This document shows, in pieces, positions 43,301 to 64,000 of a DNA stretch of 64,000 nucleotides; the first letter of the stretch is position 1, and each line of letters begins with the position of its first letter. The position numbers and the translations under genes were made by a program. The notes beneath the pieces are model-generated. The model had not been told where the DNA came from. It was given only the letters and a program-made list of their open reading frames with translations, and did no database searches. Source of the stretch: Ophthalmolycus amberensis (taxonomy: Eukaryota > Chordata > Actinopteri > Perciformes > Zoarcidae); NCBI GenBank assembly GCA_024529925.1, contig JAFEUB010001022.1, forward strand, positions 831,001 to 895,000. Reading direction: 5' to 3'.

Positions 43301-45162
43301 CACTGCATTCTTGTTAAGAGTTCTGTGGGGATTCCTACGAGTGAACGAATGCATTCATTAATCATACTTGATTGTATAGCTTCATTAGTAGCACGACAGA
43401 TCACATGCAGTTGGAATTTCAAGTCAGTTAAAATCAGTTCTCCATTGTTCGTTTTTTTTCTGTATGGCTCGCGTGTGCATACCAGGTTCCATGCATACGC
43501 TGTGAAGATGGAGTTTCAAAACACTTCAATTGTATTTTGCCTTGAAGTGCAGCTAATCTGCAAAATGATCTTCGCAGAAATGCATGATAGAAATAAAATG
43601 TGTATGTGTTCTGTAGTTTTAAATATTACCAGACTGTCTCACTCACCAAAATAACAGGGATTTTCTTAATGTATTACTTAATATACAAAGCATATTTCTT
43701 TCTTGTTGAAATATGACAGTCAATCTGTTGCACTGCACTTTTCCTTACTTTCTAATCCATAAGTACTGTTGTATCAAAAGATGAAGCCAAATTAAATACT
43801 TTCTCTTGTCCTAAAAACAAATGTGCTTTAATGTAATAATGCCATTAATTCAAAAAGCTCAGTGATCAAATGGGTTTACTATATGTTTGCTGTTGCCTTT
43901 AATTGAACCAGCTTTAAGGATATTATTGAATCAATTTCCTGCATTTCTGCATTTTACTAGTGTATTCTATATTTCTTAAACTGCACTGCAACTTTTATTC
44001 TATTTTTAGCTGTTTTAGTGTTTTAATGACTGTTTTTAGTGTTTTAATGAATGTTCTTAATGTTTCAATCAATGTTTTTAAATCTCCTTTTCTTTTGCCT
44101 TATGTTTTGATGTTTTTAATGGTTTTATGTGAAGCACTTTGAATTGCCTTGTTGTTGAAATGTGCAATACAAATAAACTTGCCTTGCTTTGCCTTACATA
44201 CATTTCCCTGCAACCAACCACACTCCAGATTTCACAGATGTTTCAAAATGAACATAAATGCCATTTAAAACCGAGCACCGCTCATCAGTTGCATAATGCC
44301 ATAAGCAGCATGTTGCTAAGAGCAAAATACACCAGCGAATGATAGCTCCTGTTATATAAGCGAAGGATTCAAGATAAAGGTTTAGTGTTATTGAGATTGG
44401 GCCATTGCATAAACAACATAAAGCCTCTGAGTATTTTTAGACGTTCTCTGTTGTTCAACATACTCGCAGGTCGTGCAGTAAAGGTGGGAAGCAGCTTTAG
44501 CTGTAGGGCAGTCTTGCATGTGTCTCCTCTGTGCTAAGAGCTGGGCTGCAACTCTCAGGGTCAGGCCTTGCCTTGTAGCATTGTGGGTAATCTCTTTGAA
44601 TTCAACTTGCCACTAGGCACTGAGCCAGCATGTCTGTCTCTAAGCTACAGTTTTGGCACTGGGTTAACCATGAGACAACAGACTAAAGCAGGAGCCAGAC
44701 TTGTAGTTTAAGAAACACAAGTTGAAGACAAGAAAAGTTTTTCTGATCAAAGCTTTCAAGGTAAAAGTGCTTGACATCTGACTTGTCCTCTGCCCTCTAC
44801 AGATCCTGTACTTTATCATGTGTACAATCGGTCTGGTCATATCAGTTCTGGCTATGTCGTTTGCTGGACACCACCATTCACAGACCAGTGGCTTCAGCTG
44901 TGAGCAGGTGGCAGTGGACTGTGTGTGCAAACTGGATCAAAATGACCCAATAGCCCGCACCTTCACCTACGAGGGCGCCAGCGACTGTGAGTGGATCACT
45001 GGGACGCTCCCCCTCTACTTCCTGCTCCAGATCGTGCTGAACTTGGCCCAAGCACTGGTGTGTGCCGTCGGTGCCTTCATCATGTGGAAGCACCGTTACC
45101 AGGTCTTTTTCGCCGGCCTTCAGATTGTCTCTCCCTCTTCCCAGCAGTGGCAGAAGGTTTAA
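40105..45162 (+). CDS. sspn: Sarcospan, tetraspan protein of the dystrophin-glycoprotein complex
   Basis: Plasma-membrane protein that associates with the sarcoglycans and stabilises the dystrophin complex at the muscle surface. Three coding exons give 224 aa (human 243). Four hydrophobic segments are visible at about residues 35-60, 72-92, 106-126 and 175-199. The second large loop has cysteines at about 138, 145, 147 and 167. Blocks shared with human sarcospan are CRFPLL.ALLQL.LG.AV, WAGII, DERT and MWKHRYQVF. The N-terminus is short and lysine-rich (KKEGKKKRDE) compared with human. Junctions are GT-AG and in phase 0. The ATG has G at -3 and G at +4. It lies between bhlhe41 and itpr2, as in human. 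Confidence 0.94.
40333..42904 (+). other. sspn: sspn intron 1
   Basis: 2.6 kb without supported exons. A GA-rich simple stretch lies at 42569-42620. An open frame at 40897-41337 has no recognisable protein similarity. Confidence 0.7.
42569..42620. repeat. (GA)n/GAGGGA-rich purine tract
   Basis: A polypurine strand of about 50 bases, mostly GA with GGGA variants. Confidence 0.9.
42905..42991 (+). CDS. sspn: sspn coding exon 2 (residues 77-105)
   Basis: 87 bp from a TTGCAG acceptor to a GTGGGT donor. It encodes LCLVSILGFILHCITYVPDE and then RTSGQFIGK, completing the second membrane segment. Confidence 0.93.
43940..44203 (+). mobile_element. 3' end of a fish LINE-like retrotransposon with (CTTGC)n-type tail
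   Basis: TATGTGAAGCACTTTGAATT, then GCCTTGTTGTTGAAATGTGC and AATACAAATAAACTTGCCTT followed by GCTTTGCCTT, is a very common teleost element end that I recognise (AAGCACTTTGAATTGCC...AATAAACTTGCCTTGCC). The T-rich region to its left probably belongs to it. It is non-coding and lies in sspn intron 2. Confidence 0.65.
44803..45162 (+). CDS. sspn: sspn coding exon 3 (residues 106-224)
   Basis: 360 bp after a CTCTACAG acceptor; the TAA is at 45160-45162. It encodes membrane segment 3, the cysteine-bearing extracellular loop, segment 4 and MWKHRYQVFFAGLQIVS. Confidence 0.95.
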   Translation: MLYFIMCTIGLVISVLAMSFAGHHHSQTSGFSCEQVAVDCVCKLDQNDPIARTFTYEGASDCEWITGTLPLYFLLQIVLNLAQALVCAVGAFIMWKHRYQVFFAGLQIVSPSSQQWQKV

Positions 45163-45535
45163 CACGATGATGAAAGAGTTGATGGGATGACTCTGATCAC
45201 TAAGATCAGGTTGGAGGGTAATGCCAACTCCGAGGGACATTTGCCTTCGTGGTGTGTGCCAACGTGTCTTTTCTTTGATGTCAGTTTATATTAATCTTTT
45301 GTGGTAGCTGTTCTATAATGGCTTTTTGCCCAAATTTTGTATACCATATATATACTTCCATTTTCAGACGTTATAAAATGTAACTTGAATAGATGAATAA
45401 GAGCAAAACAACTGGTTTTTGAAAAAAAAATATTTGTGTAGGAATTTTACACAATGTTTCTAGTTGCAAATGGTAAAGGACACTGCCTCAAGCTTTGTTT
45501 TCATTTTTCACATAATAAAACATTTCAAAAATTGT
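45163..45535 (+). other. sspn: sspn 3' UTR (probable)
   Basis: Non-coding to the poly(A) signal AATAAA at 45514-45519. Confidence 0.6.
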
Positions 45536-48500
45536 CTAAATGCAGTAGCACATATTACTTTACAATTTAAACATTACATTGAAGTTTTTGACTCTGTAAT
45601 TTGCAGCTGCCTGCTAAACTTATTTTCAGTGTTTTGACACACTAAAACCAACTAGGTAGTTAAATTCCACGAGTTTGGTTTATTTTGCTATAATACAAAG
45701 TAATGCAGCTCTGTAAATATTGCATAAAATCCTTGATGAAAAACAACAGTTAAGTATTTTTCAGGTGATAAAAGTAACCCCTGTAATACTCCAAACAGTC
45801 CAAAAATAAACATTAAAAACATCTCCTGACAGCAGTAACACAAGATGAGCAGGGTACACTTCATGAGACTGGATCCAGACTGAACTGGGCTGCGGCTTGT
45901 GAAGGTAGACGCCAGGCCAGTAGCCAGCATGACTCAAACAGCCTGTTAGGAGTCACAAAGGGAGGGGGGAAGGGGTCAGGGTGAGGAAAGGGGGACTCAG
46001 ACAGGCAGCTGGATGGAGGCAACTAAATCATCTCACTGTGTTGCACACATTTCAGTTGTTTTCATTCAGATAGGAATGAGCAAAAGAGGTCAAATGAGTA
46101 TTTTCAAAACGCTTTGCCCCGTGCACAGATCCAGCTTTATTTTATTCCTACTCTCATCTCAGCTGCTGACAGCAGTCTAGAGGCCGACATGCTGAGCAGC
46201 CAAAGGTAAACGTGAGGCAGTTTCTGCAGCAAATTAGATGAACCATGCACCCAGAGGGGAGGCTGGAATTAGTGTGCAATCTATTTTGTGAATGATGGAA
46301 AAAGGTTGATTGACCGGGGATGATGTAGAAATATTGTTTATTCTTTACAGAATGTGGCATTTGTGAAAGGAACATTTCATTTGGAAGAAAAACAGATGCC
46401 TGTCTTTCAAGTCAAGACTGTTTTTGGTTACAAATACAAATCTTTGTGTCGGTTTCCTTTTTATTGTTGCGTCACCACACATATGCAGTTAATATATATC
46501 AACCAATTCAGACCAAAAGGTCAATCGCTACCAAATAAATTGATTTGCTTTTGTGTTTAACAACATTATTATGAGTGAAAACTGAGAATCAGTGAACATC
46601 TCTATCTCTGCATCCTCCAAGTCATAACCATTTTAAATCTAAAGGTAAGGCCTGCATAAAGAATGAATTTGCCATCCATATTAACAACTATATAGTACTT
46701 AAAGTTATAGCAGAGTCCAAATGTATGACTAATCTGTGACATCACCAAGAGACAACAGCGTCTCTGTCTGAGCCTGGCTGTGATCGTATCATATAAGTTA
46801 ACTGTTAACTGCTCAAAGTGACTGATAGGTCCTCAAGGATCGCTCTCTCATGACAACTCTTTTTTTTTTTTAACTTGAGAAATATTATCACCATTTTTTT
46901 CCCCCAGTGAGGATGGAGCTCAGTTGTATAACAATCAGCAGAGAATCACTAGGATATGTAAATAAGTGATGTGTTATTGTGTGAATTATGTATTAATTCT
47001 ATTTAATGCTGCATTTCTCACACTGTACATGTAGTTTGAGCTTCTACAGTGTGATAAACACAATGCATATACTGCATACATGTGATGTTGTTGATACATC
47101 ATGTGACTACAAAAGGCTCAATCTTGCAGCCAGACACAGGAAGTCACATGCCAGTCATCACAGGGGCATGTTTATTTATAAAAAATGACAGTGAGAAGGG
47201 ACCTTCCACCCTCCTCCGGAGTAACTACTTTCTGTGTGGCCAATTGATCTTTCAAGGCAAAAAAAACAACCCAGAACGATATCAGATTCTGGTGGCTGAC
47301 GCTGCTGTGAGTTGTTAGAAATGACTGCAGAAGACAGAAGATCAATATGTGTATTAACGGAAATTACAACAACTTTCACAGCAACTTCAAAACGGCAAAC
47401 TAAACTAAATAAAATACTGTATGTGAGATACAGTATTTTAATTATGCAGCAAACAACTTCAATTGTATATTTTTGTTAAATATATAGTTTAGTTTAAATG
47501 TACATGAGTTTTCCTGCTAGATGTGCTTTTGGTCTAGTCCTCTCAGTGCATCAAAGTCAGATCACCTGACTCACTCAGGGTAAAGCACTGCCTTCTGCCA
47601 CAGAGGTGTTTAGGACATTGCCTTGTATTTATTGACCTTCTCTGGGTGCTTTCTCACTCTCACTTCTGAATACACACGGTGACTCACGTGACTCTTGACT
47701 GTGGAATGCAAAGAGATAAAAAGAAAATGACCAAAATGTTTCAAAGGTTGCCCCCCACCCCCCACCTGAGAACAAAGTTAAACATTTTGTCTCCATGATC
47801 AAACGCATCAAAATATATCTCAGCTGATGAAATGGTCTGTTTAGGAAGCGATGCAGACCGAAGCAGTGCATGTTTGTTTCGTATCACACTACGGCAATAA
47901 GACTTTTGCCAGACAGTAATGACGGTCCTGGTATTACCCTCTCTTGCTTCTCCGAGTCCAATACATTGCAGTAATGCCCTTTACCCTCCTTGTCTGCGCA
48001 GTGACAGCTGCTCACCATTATGGCACTGCGTGAGCTAATTTTAATGGCTGTCACAGGCAGCAGGAGAAAATACAGGCCTGCCAGCGTAAACAGTGAACTG
48101 AAGCCAGGAAGGATGGGCTTCTCTGTCGAGGGTAAATTACTGGACGGGATAAAAGCGGTTGAGGCCTTTCTGTGATTCGTTTATCATCTCAAATATGTTC
48201 CACGAGCACAAACATACAATCAACCAGCCACAGCTTTGATTTATCCATTGCCACACAAGTACTGAAAGCTAAGTTACATACACTGTGAACGGATTACAGG
48301 CCTTAATATAACTAATGTTCCACAACTAAAAAGGCAATTTCATTTCTTTAAGAGTTTACACACTGCATTGCAAAGGGAAACCTTTTCAATAGACAGAAGC
48401 GCTCGATGACAGTAACTGCTAACATTTGCACATCTTCTAGACTTCTAGAACAATTGAACAAGGTCCATTTAGTCAAATTTGCATTTGTACAACTACCACT

Positions 48501-48860
48501 TGTAGGGCAGATGCTGGACGATTCATTTAACTACCAATTATATTTAGCGGTCTATATAAAATCTAAATTCCATTCTGGTTTAGAATCTGTTAATCAGCTG
48601 GAATTAAATGTAAAGATGAGCATTAAAGAAATGAACAAAAGCAGCACAGTGACAGCAACTTTGAATTTAACATTAGATGACTACCCCTGCTGCATGAGTT
48701 GAAGTATGATCCTGTCTCCAGAAGACAGGCATTTTCCTTTGTCCTGCACTCCCTTCATGGAAGAGTACAAGTGTGAGTAAACTGAGTCTGGGTGGGTGCA
48801 GAGGGGGTCAGTTTGAGTGCTCATTCATCCCCAACAACAACAACAGGGACTGAGGCTCAA
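45536..48860. other. Intergenic region between the convergent sspn and itpr2 genes
   Basis: AT-rich, with no supported genes. An open frame at 48406-48702 (98 codons) has no recognised similarity. The block around 47985-48060 is complex, repeat-free and includes TGAGCTAATTTTAATGGCTG; it could be a conserved element. Confidence 0.6.
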
Positions 48861-48869
48861 CTCTGTTAG

Positions 48870-50100
48870 AAAGAGTCTTGTTACAAATTTATTACAACAT
48901 CTGACCACATAAAACACAATGTATTATACACTTTGTTTAAACAGAAAGTGTGACAGGACAGTTAACATTGAGTGCATGCGCTTACAATCTGCCATTAGTT
49001 TGTGCAACTTTAAAACACAAGGTCAGACTTAATTGCATTCCAAGAGAGACTATGATTTACATGTAAAATGAAAATTTAAGAAACAGTGGAAGACGAAGAT
49101 GATATGAGCAGATACAGTAAATATTACAGTATTGGCATCTCTATAGTCATGATGTTCATATTGTAACAAATAACTGTAATCTTACCATCTTCAGTCTCCT
49201 ACATTATGTACCAATATACGATTTAGATTTAAAAGAAATTTCAAGTAAGTTCTGCACAGGTAATCATTATTTGTAATTCACATTTCTGTTATATATATAT
49301 ATATACTCTGTAGAAATATATATTTTTTTTAAACTGAAATGGTGCAGCGAATGCATTTTTAAACACAAATATAATACCCCAACTAACCAATGTTTCCAGT
49401 TACAGGCTTACATTTTTGCACTTTAAAAAAAAAAAGTGCACTTTCAGCAGTTGCAATGTACTGTTTAAAAAAAGTTAATGAGTAAGGCAGCATGACACCA
49501 AAATACTACTCCAGCTAAGATTCACACATTTTGTCATAAATACGATCAGAAATCTAAAAAGGTAAAATGGAAGAATCTCCCCCCCCTGGAGGCCAAAAGC
49601 CCCCCAAACTTCTCAAACACAGCCAATCACAACCTCTGTGTCCTCTCTCCGACACATCAGCACTGAGGACAGTCAAGGAACGAGACGTGACCGTCCGCAG
49701 ACTTAAACATTAACCTTAACATTTCCCCCGAGCTCTGTCTGGCACACTAACACTACGCTGGCAGATGTGTGTCGTGCCTGGCCAATCATTCACAGGGCTG
49801 AGCTCCTCTGTCGGAGGGTGTGTTCAGGTGGTGAGCAAAGCATACTCCTAGTGGCCGAGAGAGCTCATAAGGCACAGTTTGAATCCCATAACGCAGTGAT
49901 CGTGTCATAGAAAAGGCACTATGTCAAAGAAATTGTGTCAACCCTTGCTTTCCTCTTGCATTTTGACATCAGGAATTGAAAATATGCCCATGTATTGTTC
50001 TTAAGGCTGTAGTTTGTGTGCGTCTGCATTTGTAGCTCGTTTCTACTGCAAGCTGCAGCCGAGTTGCCCGTCACCGTGTCACGTTTGAGCCTTGAGCCCC
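48870..50100 (-). other. itpr2: itpr2 3' UTR (probable)
   Basis: 1.2 kb of non-coding sequence. AATAAA on the minus strand at 48888-48893 is a likely poly(A) signal. Confidence 0.5.
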
Positions 50101-63593
<13,493 letters not shown>

Positions 63594-64000
63594 CTGTAAC
63601 ACAAAGCTCCACCAATGAGCTTTTTAACATTTTGATCAACTACAACCTACAGAGGCAAGTAATTCAGGAAGTTATGACTTGATGGATGCAAATTTTAGCA
63701 GAATCAAACTATTTGAATGTTGTAATTTTATTGTTGACTTGTAAGATTGCAAAGTTCAGCAGTCTTAACAGCCAGATATAATGTGGAGCAACAAACATAA
63801 GCCGTCACACGGAACTCTCTCTAAAGAATAAAATGGCTCCATTTATTCTCTAAAACATGCGCTTTTTGCCATATTGCTCTTTTAAACACCGGGGATTTGG
63901 TCAAACTACCTCCGGTCATCTTGCTCCCATTCTCTTACACTATAAGGCAATTACTACTATAAAAGCAAACTAGAAGCGTCGCTACAGTAATGGCTTTCAA
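63594..64000 (-). other. itpr2: itpr2 intron continuing beyond the window
   Basis: AT-rich, no exon recognised. The next upstream exon must lie past the right edge. Confidence 0.8.

Noticed and set aside
48406..48702. 98-codon open frame between sspn and itpr2
   Set aside because: No similarity recognised and no promoter or splice context; expected by chance in AT-rich DNA of this length.

Overview
This is vertebrate nuclear DNA. Compact split genes, fish-type retrotransposon tails, long perfect microsatellites and an intact gene order point to a teleost, probably a spiny-rayed fish; the species cannot be told from the window. Five protein-coding genes can be reconstructed exon by exon with GT-AG junctions and matching phases: kras (-), rassf8 (+), bhlhe41 (-), sspn (+) and itpr2 (-, 3' part only). 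Order and orientation are those of human 12p12-p11 (KRAS, RASSF8, BHLHE41, SSPN, ITPR2). No coding trace of LMNTD1, which lies between KRAS and RASSF8 in human, was found.

Layout: 1-3150 has no recognisable gene. 3155-16100 is kras: a long AT-rich 3' UTR, alternative terminal exons 4B and 4A, three common coding exons and a non-coding first exon. 16.1-19.2 kb is intergenic. 19.2-32.2 kb is rassf8, whose 6.5-kb first intron holds a 986-bp uninterrupted (TAGA)n array and decayed transposons. 34.65-38.4 kb is bhlhe41, with E-boxes upstream. 40.1-45.5 kb is sspn. 48.9-64 kb holds the last 14 identified coding exons of itpr2 (655 codons: the end of the cytosolic region, all transmembrane segments, the pore and the C-terminal tail); the gene continues beyond the right edge.

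The genes share no single pathway. kras and rassf8 both belong to Ras signalling (a Ras GTPase and a Ras-association-domain protein). bhlhe41 is a circadian and hypoxia repressor. sspn is a tetraspan protein of the dystrophin complex. itpr2 is an ER calcium-release channel. Their linkage is ancestral synteny and not an operon-like unit.

I did not find an undescribed biological system. The points most worth a second look are the perfect 986-bp TAGA array, a (UG)72 tract 41 nt inside an itpr2 intron, a GAA/TTC tract in another itpr2 intron, a short uORF just before the rassf8 start, a G-rich coding insertion in itpr2, a POU/SOX-like AT-rich block in an itpr2 intron, and the recurrent long poly(C)/poly(G) runs.
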